From assembly GCF_900177415.1 (NCBI RefSeq), contig NZ_FXAF01000003.1, positions 124,001 to 188,000 on the forward strand: a DNA stretch of 64,000 bases. The letters are read 5' to 3'. Under the pieces are notes generated by a model. The model ran no database searches. It was not told the DNA's origin and was given only the letters and a program-made list of their open reading frames with translations. The translations under genes and the position numbers were made by a program. The DNA is from Xaviernesmea oryzae. GTDB lineage: Bacteria > Pseudomonadota > Alphaproteobacteria > Rhizobiales > Rhizobiaceae. The first letter of the stretch is position 1; each line of letters starts with the position of its first letter. Positions 47,318 through 55,270 of the stretch are shown here, piece after piece.

Positions 47318-48846
47318 TGGCTGGCAATCTCTACGATGCGCTGCTTGGCGGGCTCGAGCGGGAGGATCGCCTGCTCCTGAAGGATGGGACCGTTGGCGCC
47401 GTCAGCTATCGTGCCTTCGCGGATCAATGCGCGCGGCTTGCCGGCGCGCTTCTCCAAGCGGGCCTGCAGCCGGGCGACCGGGTTGCCGTCCAGGCGGAGA
47501 AATCCGTCGCGGCACTGGCACTCTATCTTGCGACGGTTCGCGCCGGCGGCATCTATCTGCCGCTCAACATCGCCTATACGGCGGCGGAGATCGACTATTT
47601 CCTGAACGACGCCGAACCTGCGATCTTCGTCTGCGACCCCGCAAAGCTCGAAGCGCTGGAGCCGATCGCAGAAGCTGCGGGCGCGAAGGTGCTGACGCTT
47701 GACCCATCCGGCAGCGGAACGCTCGCCGATGCGGCGGCTGTCGCCGCGCCGATTGCTGCAACCTCCTCCCGCGGCGGCAGCGACATCGCCGCGATCCTCT
47801 ACACGTCGGGCACGACCGGCCGTTCCAAGGGGGCGATGCTGTCCCACGACAACCTGCTGTCGAACGCCCGTTCGCTGGTGGAAAGCTGGCGGTTCACGGA
47901 GAAGGACGTGCTGATCCACGCGCTGCCGATCTTCCATACTCACGGTCTTTTCGTGGCGACGAACGTGGTGCTCGCTTCGCGCGCCTCGATGATTTTTCAG
48001 CCGAAATTCGATCCGGACAAGGTCATGGAGGCGATGCCGCAGGCGACGTCGCTGATGGGCGTGCCCACCTTCTATACCCGTCTTCTGCAACATCCCGGTC
48101 TCGATCGCGACAGCACCGCGCATATGCGGCTTTTCGTTTCCGGTTCGGCGCCGCTGCTTGCCGAGACGCATCAGGAATGGGAAAAGCGGACCGGCCACGC
48201 CATTCTCGAACGCTACGGCATGACCGAGACCAACATGAACACCTCGAACCCCTATGACGGGCGGCGTGTCGCCGGCACGGTCGGTTTCCCCCTACCTGGC
48301 GTCGAAATCCGCATCGCCGATCCGGAAACCGGCGCCAGGTTCGGCACCGAAGAAATCGGCATGATCGAGGTGCGGGGGCCGAACGTGTTCCAGGGCTACT
48401 GGCGGATGCCGGAAAAGACCGCAGCGGAATTCCGCAAGGACGGTTTCTTCATCACCGGCGACCTCGGCAAGGTGGACCAGGACGGCTATGTCCATATCGT
48501 CGGCCGCGGCAAGGATCTCATCATCACCGGCGGCTACAATGTATACCCGAAAGAAGTGGAGATGGAGATAGACGCCCTGCCGGGCGTCACCGAAAGCGCC
48601 GTCTTCGGCGTCAAACATCCCGATTTCGGCGAGGGGATCATTGCCGCCGTCGTGCTGAAACCCGGCGCCGAAATGGCCGAACAGGATGTCATAAAGGCAC
48701 TCGACGGCCGCCTGGCGGGCTACAAACGCCCCAAGAAAGTGGCGTTCGTGGCCGAATTGCCGCGCAACACCATGGGCAAAGTCCAAAAGAATATACTGCG
48801 TGACCGGTTCGCCGGTACATTCGAGGCCATGGCTGCAGCAAAATAG
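47317..48846 (+). CDS. matB: malonyl-CoA synthetase
   Basis: A 509-residue AMP-forming acyl-CoA synthetase of the MatB type, activating malonate (or methylmalonate) to its CoA thioester. The P-loop is ILYTSGTTGRSKGAMLSHDN (about residues 155-174), A5 motif ERYGMTETNMN (about 299-309), and the C-terminal catalytic Lys is in NTMGKVQKNILR (about 484-495). MatB proteins carry an Arg that grips the second carboxylate; the MTETNMNTSNPYDG-RR segment fits. Start ATG 47317 overlaps the decarboxylase stop and has AGGAGGT at 47303-47309. No MatC-type carrier is nearby, so malonate may come from an intracellular reaction. Confidence 0.9.
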   Translation: MAGNLYDALLGGLEREDRLLLKDGTVGAVSYRAFADQCARLAGALLQAGLQPGDRVAVQAEKSVAALALYLATVRAGGIYLPLNIAYTAAEIDYFLNDAEPAIFVCDPAKLEALEPIAEAAGAKVLTLDPSGSGTLADAAAVAAPIAATSSRGGSDIAAILYTSGTTGRSKGAMLSHDNLLSNARSLVESWRFTEKDVLIHALPIFHTHGLFVATNVVLASRASMIFQPKFDPDKVMEAMPQATSLMGVPTFYTRLLQHPGLDRDSTAHMRLFVSGSAPLLAETHQEWEKRTGHAILERYGMTETNMNTSNPYDGRRVAGTVGFPLPGVEIRIADPETGARFGTEEIGMIEVRGPNVFQGYWRMPEKTAAEFRKDGFFITGDLGKVDQDGYVHIVGRGKDLIITGGYNVYPKEVEMEIDALPGVTESAVFGVKHPDFGEGIIAAVVLKPGAEMAEQDVIKALDGRLAGYKRPKKVAFVAELPRNTMGKVQKNILRDRFAGTFEAMAAAK

Positions 48847-48876
48847 GGCGCGTTGATTTTAGGGCTTGACGAGTCA

Positions 48877-48905
48877 TGTATACGCGTGGACTATAGATTG
48901 CATAC
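48877..48905. promoter_or_regulatory. direct repeats, candidate GntR operator before the UGSC-like gene
   Basis: TGTATAC (48877-48883) and TGCATAC (48899-48905) are direct repeats 22 bases apart, and the second extends to TTGCATAC, identical to the half-site before the malonyl-CoA decarboxylase gene. TTGACG at 48866-48871 could be a -35 box, with TATAGA (48892-48897) as a poorly spaced -10 candidate. The promoter assignment is uncertain; the shared half-site is directly visible. Confidence 0.55.
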
Positions 48906-48934
48906 TAGCGCAGAGCATTTCGGGGAGGAGTGAA

Positions 48935-50602
48935 ATGCTGCAGCAGAGCAAGCCTGAAAGCGGTCAGCCGCTCGTCACCGTTCACAATCCGATGGGCTAT
49001 CCCCCGAAGGTGAGCCGGAAGCAGCCCGCCGCGCGGCCCGCCAGTCTCGACGGCAAGGTCGTCTATCTCGTCGACAGCCGCTTTGACGATTCCGTCGAAC
49101 TGTTGAAACAGGTTGAGGCCTGGTTCGAGCGCAACATGCCTTCCGTCGAGGTGCGGATCAGACAGCTCGCGAGCACCTATGCAAAGGATGATCCGACCCT
49201 CTGGGAAGAGATCAAGACGAACGGTCATGCCGCGATCATCGGCGTTGGCCACTGCAGCACCTGCGCACCGGCGGTCACGACCCATGCGATCACGCTGGAG
49301 ACCAGATACGGCGTGCCGACCGTCGCCATTCATACGGACAAGTTCGACAAGGTGGTGCGCTCGGTTGCCAAGATGGGCGGACTTTCCCAGCAGCCGCTCG
49401 TCTTCGTGCCACAGCCGGTCATGGGCAAGACGGCGGAAGAGCTGCGCGCCTATGTGGAAGGTCTCGATCCGGTCAACGGAAAGCCGGTCATGCAGGAGAT
49501 CGTCGAGGCGCTGACCATCGGCCTCGCGGCGAGTGCCGAGGACGCCCAGTTCGAGCGCAGCACGCCGCGCCATGTGGAGCCGGACACGGAGGAGAACCTC
49601 CATGCCGCCTTCCTGCGCAACAACTGGACCGACAAGCTGCCGGTCATCCTGCCGACCGACGCCCGCGTCGCGGACATGCTGGCCGGAACCTCCCGCAAGC
49701 CGGACGAGGTGGTCGGCCACATGCAGCCGACGACCAATCGCGGCCTGTGGGAATATACGGTCGAGAAGGTGGCGGTAAACGCCGTCATGGCGGGCGCGGC
49801 GCCGGAATATTTCCCGGTGATCCTGGCGCTTGCGGCGGCGCAGATCACGGCACGCGGATCGACCTCCAGCTCGGCGGCTGCGATGGCGGTCGTCAACGGT
49901 CCGATCCGCGGCGAGATCGGCATGAACTGCGGCGTGGGCGCGCTGGGTCCTTACAGCCACGCGAACGCCACGATCGGCCGTGCCTTCGGTCTCCTGTCGC
50001 AGAACCTGCAGGGCGGTTCCGTTCCCGGCGAGACCTTCATGGGGTCGCTCGGCAACAACTATACCTACAATAACCTGACCTTTGCGGAGAACGAGGAGCG
50101 CAGCCCCTGGGAGCCGCTTCACGTGCAGAAGGGTTTCGACGCCAAGGCAAGCACGGTCAGCCTCTTCCACGGCTGCCGCTCGACCACCTTCAGCCTCGGG
50201 CTCCGCAAGGAATACTGGCGCGAGCATGTGCGCGACATGCTGCTCGGCACCGATGCGATCACCGCGCCGACCCTGGTGCTCGACCCGATCTGCGCGCGGC
50301 AATTCATCGATCGCGGCGGCTTCGTGAAGAAACAGGATCTGCTGCACTTCATCTACGAGACGGCGCAGATGCCGGCCGGCCGCTATTGGGACCTGCAGCT
50401 CGTTCAGAACTACATCTATCCGCGCGCCACCTTCGGCGAAGAGCCGATGGCCGGCAAGCTGAAGGCCGGCAAGGACGAGCTCATCCATATCTTCCGCGAG
50501 CAGGACATCAATGTCGTGGTCGTGGGTGGTGAATCGAACGGCTACTGGCAAATCTACGGCGCGCATTACCGCACGACCGTTTCCGTGGACGAATGGCGAT
50601 AA
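48935..50602 (+). CDS. UGSC-like (Cys form) domain protein fused to a large uncharacterised domain
   Basis: A 555-residue protein. Residues 36 to about 200 resemble the UGSC family of predicted (seleno)proteins: a Rossmann-like strand VVYLVDSRFDDS, then GVGHCSTCAPAVTTHAI with CxxC at about residues 106-109 where selenoprotein members have U-G-S-C, then YGVPTVAIHTDKF. Residues about 225-555 form a second domain with MNCGVGALGPYSHANATIGR (about residues 330-349), SSSAAAMAVVNGP and WEPLHVQKGF; I recognise it only as a frequent partner of UGSC-like proteins. ATG 48935 with GGGGAGGAG upstream is the start. The next gene is thioredoxin-reductase-like, so a thiol-dependent redox or C-X bond cleaving reaction is inferred. 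No enzyme activity is established to my knowledge. Confidence 0.72.
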   Translation: MLQQSKPESGQPLVTVHNPMGYPPKVSRKQPAARPASLDGKVVYLVDSRFDDSVELLKQVEAWFERNMPSVEVRIRQLASTYAKDDPTLWEEIKTNGHAAIIGVGHCSTCAPAVTTHAITLETRYGVPTVAIHTDKFDKVVRSVAKMGGLSQQPLVFVPQPVMGKTAEELRAYVEGLDPVNGKPVMQEIVEALTIGLAASAEDAQFERSTPRHVEPDTEENLHAAFLRNNWTDKLPVILPTDARVADMLAGTSRKPDEVVGHMQPTTNRGLWEYTVEKVAVNAVMAGAAPEYFPVILALAAAQITARGSTSSSAAAMAVVNGPIRGEIGMNCGVGALGPYSHANATIGRAFGLLSQNLQGGSVPGETFMGSLGNNYTYNNLTFAENEERSPWEPLHVQKGFDAKASTVSLFHGCRSTTFSLGLRKEYWREHVRDMLLGTDAITAPTLVLDPICARQFIDRGGFVKKQDLLHFIYETAQMPAGRYWDLQLVQNYIYPRATFGEEPMAGKLKAGKDELIHIFREQDINVVVVGGESNGYWQIYGAHYRTTVSVDEWR

Positions 50603-50604
50603 CG

Positions 50605-51567
50605 ATGGGCGCGAACGATTACGACATAGCGGTCGTCGGCGCCGGCGTGGCAGGCCTCAACGCCGCGATCACCGCAGCCCGGCACGGTGCGCGCACCATC
50701 GTGATCGATATGCTCGGCGCCGGCGGCCAGGTGATCAATGTCGACCGCATCGATAACTTTCCCGGGCCTGCCGAAGGCATGTCGGGCTTCGAACTCGGCC
50801 CCATGCTACAGATGCAGGCGGACGAGGCGGGAGTCGAATTCGCGCTCGATACGATCGACACCATTTCGAAGACGCAAGGCGGCTTTCGCATTGCCGGCGC
50901 CGATCTCGATCTCACGGCAGCTACGGTGATCGTCGCAGCCGGCTCGGCCAAGCGGACGCTCGGCATTCCGGGCGAGGCGGAATTCGAAGGCCGCGGCGTT
51001 TCCCATTGCGCCTCCTGCGATGGGCCGCTGATGCGCGGCAAAGAGGCCTGCATCGTCGGGGGAGGGGATTCGGCATTCGACGAGGCGCTGGCGCTTGCCC
51101 CCCATGCTTCGCGTGTCACCATCATTCATCGCGGACCGCGATTGAAGGCGAGCGCGGCGCTGCAGGCGAGAGCGCGCGAGGCTTCGAACATTGAAATCCG
51201 GCTGGAGACAGTCGTCGAGGCAATCCGTGGCGAAAACGGTGTGACCGCGCTTGCCGTGCGCGACCTTTCGACAGGGCAGACCAGCGAAATCCCATGTCAC
51301 GGCGTCTTCATCTATGTCGGGCTGGAGCCGAATACCGCTTTTCTCGGTGAGACTGTTGCGCTTGCGGCGGATGGCCGGATCGTCGTCGATCTCGACATGC
51401 AGACCTCGGTGCCGGGTATTTTTGCGGCGGGCGACGTCCGCGCCCGTTCGGTGGCGCATCTGGCAGCCTCGGCGGGGGACGGCGTGACGGCGGCGATTTC
51501 CGCGATTCGCTATCTGGCGGCGGAAGATATCGATGAGCCGCTGAAACATCATGCATCGGCAAGGTAG
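50605..51567 (+). CDS. thioredoxin reductase-like FAD/NAD(P)-dependent oxidoreductase
   Basis: A 320-residue flavoprotein with the thioredoxin reductase layout: FAD site VVGAGVAGLNAAITAA (about residues 10-25), redox CASC (Cys135-Ala-Ser-Cys138) in GVSHCASCDGPLMRG, NAD(P)H site CIVGGGDSAFDEALALA (about 149-165), and final FAD motif IFAAGDVRARSVAHLA. All residues for electron transfer to a disulfide are present. ATG 50605 gives the usual N-terminus; ATG 50593, which overlaps the upstream gene, would add four residues. It follows the UGSC-like gene directly and no thioredoxin gene is near, so it may reduce the CxxC of that protein. Confidence 0.87.
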   Translation: MGANDYDIAVVGAGVAGLNAAITAARHGARTIVIDMLGAGGQVINVDRIDNFPGPAEGMSGFELGPMLQMQADEAGVEFALDTIDTISKTQGGFRIAGADLDLTAATVIVAAGSAKRTLGIPGEAEFEGRGVSHCASCDGPLMRGKEACIVGGGDSAFDEALALAPHASRVTIIHRGPRLKASAALQARAREASNIEIRLETVVEAIRGENGVTALAVRDLSTGQTSEIPCHGVFIYVGLEPNTAFLGETVALAADGRIVVDLDMQTSVPGIFAAGDVRARSVAHLAASAGDGVTAAISAIRYLAAEDIDEPLKHHASAR

Positions 51568-51573
51568 ACGTCC

Positions 51574-52263
51574 ATGAACGTGCAGATCAAGGGTAAGCAG
51601 GGCAAACCGAGCGTTCGCGATGCGATCGAACAGGATATCGTCACCGGGTTCTATTCGCCCGGCGACCGGCTCGACGAGGCAGGTCTTGCAGCGCGGCACC
51701 AGGTCTCGCGCACACCGGTCCGTGAGGCGCTGATCCAGCTGAACACGATGGGCCTCGTGAAGATGGTGCCGAACCGAGGCGCTTTCGTCACCCAGCTCAC
51801 GGTCACCGAGCTGGTCGAGATGTTCGAGGTGATGGGTGAGTTGGAAGCCATGTGCGCCAGGCTTGCGGCGCGGCGCATCCGCCCGGAACAGCTGAAGCGC
51901 CTTGAGGAGGCGCAAGCTGCCTGCGCGGCCGCCCAGGAGGCCGGCAATTCAGACGATTATTATTACGCCAATGCCGAATTCCACCGGCTGATCTACGAAG
52001 CGAGCGGCAACGGCTTTCTCGCCGAGAACGCCTATGCGCTGCAGCGGCGGCTGAAGCCTTACCGACGCCTGCAGCTGCGGGTGCCGGGCCGTGTCAACAG
52101 TTCGCTTGCCGAGCACGAGGAGGTGCTTGCGGCAATCCGTGCCCGCGACGATGCCCGTGCCCGCGACGCGATGCGCAACCACGTGGTCATCCAGGGCGAG
52201 TATTTCAGCGATTTCCTGGCGCTGATGCGGCCGGTCGAGCGTCAATTGATCCCCGGGGAATGA
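51574..52263 (+). CDS. GntR-family transcriptional regulator, FCD subfamily
   Basis: A 229-residue regulator. The winged helix contains VRDAIEQDIVTGFYSPGDRL, EAGLAARHQVSRTPVREALIQL and NRGAFVTQL. The FCD domain has NAEFHRLIYEASGNGFL and EHEEVLAAIRARDDARAR with the usual Asp/His ligand pattern. It is six bases after the reductase gene and begins the link to the ABC genes. It is the best candidate to bind TTGCATAC half-sites at 45892-45924 and 48877-48905. Confidence 0.88.
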   Translation: MNVQIKGKQGKPSVRDAIEQDIVTGFYSPGDRLDEAGLAARHQVSRTPVREALIQLNTMGLVKMVPNRGAFVTQLTVTELVEMFEVMGELEAMCARLAARRIRPEQLKRLEEAQAACAAAQEAGNSDDYYYANAEFHRLIYEASGNGFLAENAYALQRRLKPYRRLQLRVPGRVNSSLAEHEEVLAAIRARDDARARDAMRNHVVIQGEYFSDFLALMRPVERQLIPGE

Positions 52264-52316
52264 TGAGGAGAAATCTCTCCGGGATTACAGGCAGAAGAAG
52301 GGAATGCATGAACCTT

Positions 52317-52340
52317 TAAGCTCGGGGAGGGTCGAGCTTA
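52317..52340 (+). terminator. small stem-loop before the binding-protein gene
   Basis: TAAGCTC (52317-52323) and GAGCTTA (52334-52340) form a 7-base stem with a 10-base purine-rich loop in the 113-base gap between the regulator and the binding-protein gene. It may separate regulator and transporter expression. Weak evidence. Confidence 0.35.
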
Positions 52341-52376
52341 TTGCCGGCTGCCGCCGGTTCAACGGGAGGAGAGATC

Positions 52377-53426
52377 ATGAAGCATGTCTTCGCACACATG
52401 GCCGGCATCATTCCGGCGCTTATGCTGGCTGCCGGCCTGGCTGGTGCGGCCGAAATGACGGATTCCGAAAAGCAGCTTTACGAGGCTGCCAAGAAGGAGG
52501 GCTCCGTCACCTGGTATGTCTCGCAGACGACCACCGAATTTGCCGACGGCATGTGCAATCTTTTCGAGAAGCGCTATTCCGGCGTCGAATGCAATGTCGT
52601 GCGCGCTTCCGGCCAGGTCATCTTTCAGCGCCTTGTGCAGGAGCTGCAGGCGAGCGCCGTCCAGGGAGACGTGATGTCGACCAATGACGACGGCCAGATG
52701 CTGCAGCTCAAGGAGCAGGGCGCGCTTGCCCAATATGCCCCGGAAAACCTCAAGGACATGGTTCCGGTGCTCCGCGACATGGCGGACAAGGAGAACTACT
52801 GGATCACCTCCGGCGTCTCGCCCCTGGTGATTGCCTACAACACCAAGCTCGTCACCGAGGCGGAAGCGCCGAAGAACTGGAGCGACTTCACCGATCCCAA
52901 ATGGAAGGGGCAGGTTGCGATCGGCCATCCGAGCTTCTCCGGCAGCGTCGGGCTCTGGACCATCCTGATGAACGACCTCTATGGCTGGGATTTCTTCGAG
53001 AAGCTGGAGAAGAATGCGCCGCAGATCGGCCGCTCGGTCGCTGACGGGCACAATCTGGTCGTCTCGGGCGAGCGGAAGGTGGCGCTGGCGCCGCTGCCGC
53101 TGATCCTGTCGGATTCGATCCTGAAGAAGGCGCCGATCGCGGTCGTCTATCCGACCGACGGCGCGCTGCTGCCGCCGTCCGCGACCGCAATCATGAAGGA
53201 TGCGCCGCATCCGAACGCCGCCCGGCTCTTCGAGAATTTCCTGCTCGGGCCGGAGATCGCCGAATATTTCGCCAAGGACTACCGTTATCCGCTACGCGCC
53301 GGCGTGCCGCTGGCGGAAGGCATGCGCCCGCTCGACAGCTACACAACCAAGTCGGTCGAAACCTCCGAAGGCATCAAGAAACTGCCGGAGATCCAGGAAA
53401 AGTTCCGCGACACGTTCGGGATATGA
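52377..53426 (+). CDS. iron/phosphonate-type ABC importer solute-binding protein
   Basis: A 349-residue binding protein of the Fe(III)/2-aminoethylphosphonate/thiamine-like class. The Sec signal peptide MKHVFAHMAGIIPALMLAAG ends near AGAAE. The body has LYEAAKKEGSVTWYVSQTTTEFADGMCNLFEKRYSG at the mature N-terminus, a two-lobed layout with VPVLRDMADKENYWITSGVSPLVIAYNTKLV in the middle, and PHPNAARLFENFLL near the C-terminus. The typical iron-binding Tyr pair of FbpA is not evident, so an organic anion is more likely. ATG 52377 has GGGAGGAGAG upstream. A hairpin follows the gene. Confidence 0.87.
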   Translation: MKHVFAHMAGIIPALMLAAGLAGAAEMTDSEKQLYEAAKKEGSVTWYVSQTTTEFADGMCNLFEKRYSGVECNVVRASGQVIFQRLVQELQASAVQGDVMSTNDDGQMLQLKEQGALAQYAPENLKDMVPVLRDMADKENYWITSGVSPLVIAYNTKLVTEAEAPKNWSDFTDPKWKGQVAIGHPSFSGSVGLWTILMNDLYGWDFFEKLEKNAPQIGRSVADGHNLVVSGERKVALAPLPLILSDSILKKAPIAVVYPTDGALLPPSATAIMKDAPHPNAARLFENFLLGPEIAEYFAKDYRYPLRAGVPLAEGMRPLDSYTTKSVETSEGIKKLPEIQEKFRDTFGI

Positions 53427-53435
53427 GCCCCGATC

Positions 53436-53460
53436 CGGAGGCCGGCTCAGTCGGCCTCCG
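53436..53460 (+). terminator. stem-loop between binding-protein and permease genes
   Basis: CGGAGGCCG (53436-53444) and CGGCCTCCG (53452-53460) form a perfect 9-base stem with a 7-base loop, nine bases after the binding-protein stop. No T-run follows. Likely 3' stabiliser or partial terminator. Confidence 0.55.
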
Positions 53461-53520
53461 CTTGTGCCCGTGCGACAGGCCCGGGTCCCGACGCCTCCAG
53501 TGATGAAGTGAGCGCCGATT

Positions 53521-55269
53521 ATGACGAGTGTTTCCGATACCGATGCGATGAGCTGGTCGAAGGACGAGCCGGCGAAGGTGCGTGTGCCGTGGCACCAGCG
53601 GCTGCAGCCTGCCAATCTGCTCTGGCTTTTCCTCGCCGGCATTCTGGTGGTGCTGATCATCGCGCCGATGTGGACGCTCGTCGTCTCCAGCTTCACCGAT
53701 GCCAAGACCGGCGGCTGGACGCTGCACAATTACGTTGAAGCCTATGGCAAGGAGCGCCACATCACGGCGCTGACCAACACGCTGAAGATGGGTGCGGCCG
53801 TCGTCGTGCTGAAACTGCTCTTCGGCGTGCCGCTCGCCTGGGCCTGCACCCGCACCGACATGCCGGGCCGCAACTTCGTGCGCTACAGCGTCTTCGGCGC
53901 CTTCATCATGCCGCCCTATCTCGCCGGCGTCGGCTGGATCCTGCTGGCCGGCCCGAATACGGGCTGGATCAACAAGATCTGGCACAGCCTGACCGGCGCC
54001 ACCGAACCCCTGGTCAATGTCTTTTCCTTCGGCGGCCTGGTGCTGGTGACGGCGATCGGCGGCTTCTTCCTCGTCTTCGTGCTGGTGAGCTCCGCTTTCG
54101 AGATGATCAACTCGGAAATGGAGGACGCCGCCAACATTCTCGGCGCCGGACCGTTCAAGACGGCGATGAAGGTGACCTTTCCGCTCGTCATGCCGGCGAT
54201 CATCGGAGCGGCGCTGCTTTCCTTCCTCGGCGCGATCGCGCTCTATGGCGTACCGGCGCTGATCTCCATTCCCGCACGTTATCCCGTCGTGGTGATCCAG
54301 CTCACCGAATTCTTCTCCTTCCCGCTCAGGCTCGAAGTGGCCGCCGCCTATTCGATCCCGCTGCTGTTGATCACCGCCGCGCTGCTCGGCCTGCAGAAGC
54401 TGATCCTGCGCCGCAAGGGCTATGTCGCGGTGAGCGGCAAGGGCGGCGAGCGCCGCATCGTCAAGCTCGGCCGGTGGCGCTGGGTGCTGTTCGCCTATTG
54501 CATGATCGTCGTGTCGCTCGCCGTCATCATGCCGCTCTTCGTGCTCCTGCTGGCGGCGTTCTCGCAGTCCTGGACGACCGGGTTTTCGCTCGACAACTTT
54601 ACGCTCAGCAATTTCCACTACGTGCTCTTCGAGCACTCCAGCTCGCAAAAGGCGCTGATCGGTAGTGTCGGCCTTGGCATTGCGGCGGCCACGGTCGCGA
54701 TCGTCCTGGCCCTCTTCATCGCTTATATCGTACAGCGCAAGCTCCTGCCCTTCTCCGGCGTGTTGGCCTTCCTGGCGGTCTCGCCCTATGTCGTTCCGGG
54801 CATCGTGCTGGCGATCGGCTTCTATGCGGCCTATGCGCTGCCGCCGGTGGCACTTTATGGCACCTACATGATCCTGGCGCTCGCCTTCATCACCCGTTTT
54901 CTGCCGATTGCGTTCACCACCAGCTCGGCCGGGGTGCGCAGCATCCATCCGGAAATGGAGGAGGCGGTGCGCATCCTGGGCGGCGGACGGACGACCGCGA
55001 TCCGGCATGTAGTCGGGCCACTCCTGAAACGGACGCTTGCCGGCGGCTGGCTGCTGATCTTCGTGCCCGCGGCGCAGGAACTCTCGACCGCCATCTTCCT
55101 GGTCGGACCGACGACGCGGGTCGTGTCCGTCGTACTGCTCGATCTCAGCGAGGAGGGCGAGCTCGAAAAGCTCGCGGCGCTGGGCTCGCTTCTATTGATC
55201 ATCATCGTTGCCGTTGTCGCTCTCGGGATGAGATATCTCGGCCGCGACTTCATGTTGAGGAGGAGCTGA
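53521..55269 (+). CDS. iron/phosphonate-type ABC importer permease, fused double module (FbpB-like)
   Basis: A 582-residue inner-membrane protein with two permease modules in one chain. Module 1 (about residues 35-300) has LLWLFLAGILVVLIIAPMWTL as first helix and docking loop NSEMEDAANILGAGPFKTAMKVTFP. Module 2 (about 320-575) has WVLFAYCMIVVSLAVIMPLF and docking loop HPEMEEAVRILGGGRTTAIRHVVGP. The C-terminus is LGRDFMLRRS. Such fused proteins form the whole membrane channel of FbpB/AfuB-type importers. It overlaps nothing and is one base before the ATPase gene. Confidence 0.9.
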   Translation: MTSVSDTDAMSWSKDEPAKVRVPWHQRLQPANLLWLFLAGILVVLIIAPMWTLVVSSFTDAKTGGWTLHNYVEAYGKERHITALTNTLKMGAAVVVLKLLFGVPLAWACTRTDMPGRNFVRYSVFGAFIMPPYLAGVGWILLAGPNTGWINKIWHSLTGATEPLVNVFSFGGLVLVTAIGGFFLVFVLVSSAFEMINSEMEDAANILGAGPFKTAMKVTFPLVMPAIIGAALLSFLGAIALYGVPALISIPARYPVVVIQLTEFFSFPLRLEVAAAYSIPLLLITAALLGLQKLILRRKGYVAVSGKGGERRIVKLGRWRWVLFAYCMIVVSLAVIMPLFVLLLAAFSQSWTTGFSLDNFTLSNFHYVLFEHSSSQKALIGSVGLGIAAATVAIVLALFIAYIVQRKLLPFSGVLAFLAVSPYVVPGIVLAIGFYAAYALPPVALYGTYMILALAFITRFLPIAFTTSSAGVRSIHPEMEEAVRILGGGRTTAIRHVVGPLLKRTLAGGWLLIFVPAAQELSTAIFLVGPTTRVVSVVLLDLSEEGELEKLAALGSLLLIIIVAVVALGMRYLGRDFMLRRS

Positions 55270-55270
55270 T

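Noticed and set aside
48866..48934. Upstream extension of the UGSC-like gene from an earlier start
   Set aside because: The stretch overlaps the presumed promoter and operator and has no ribosome binding site, whereas ATG 48935 follows GGGGAGGAG.
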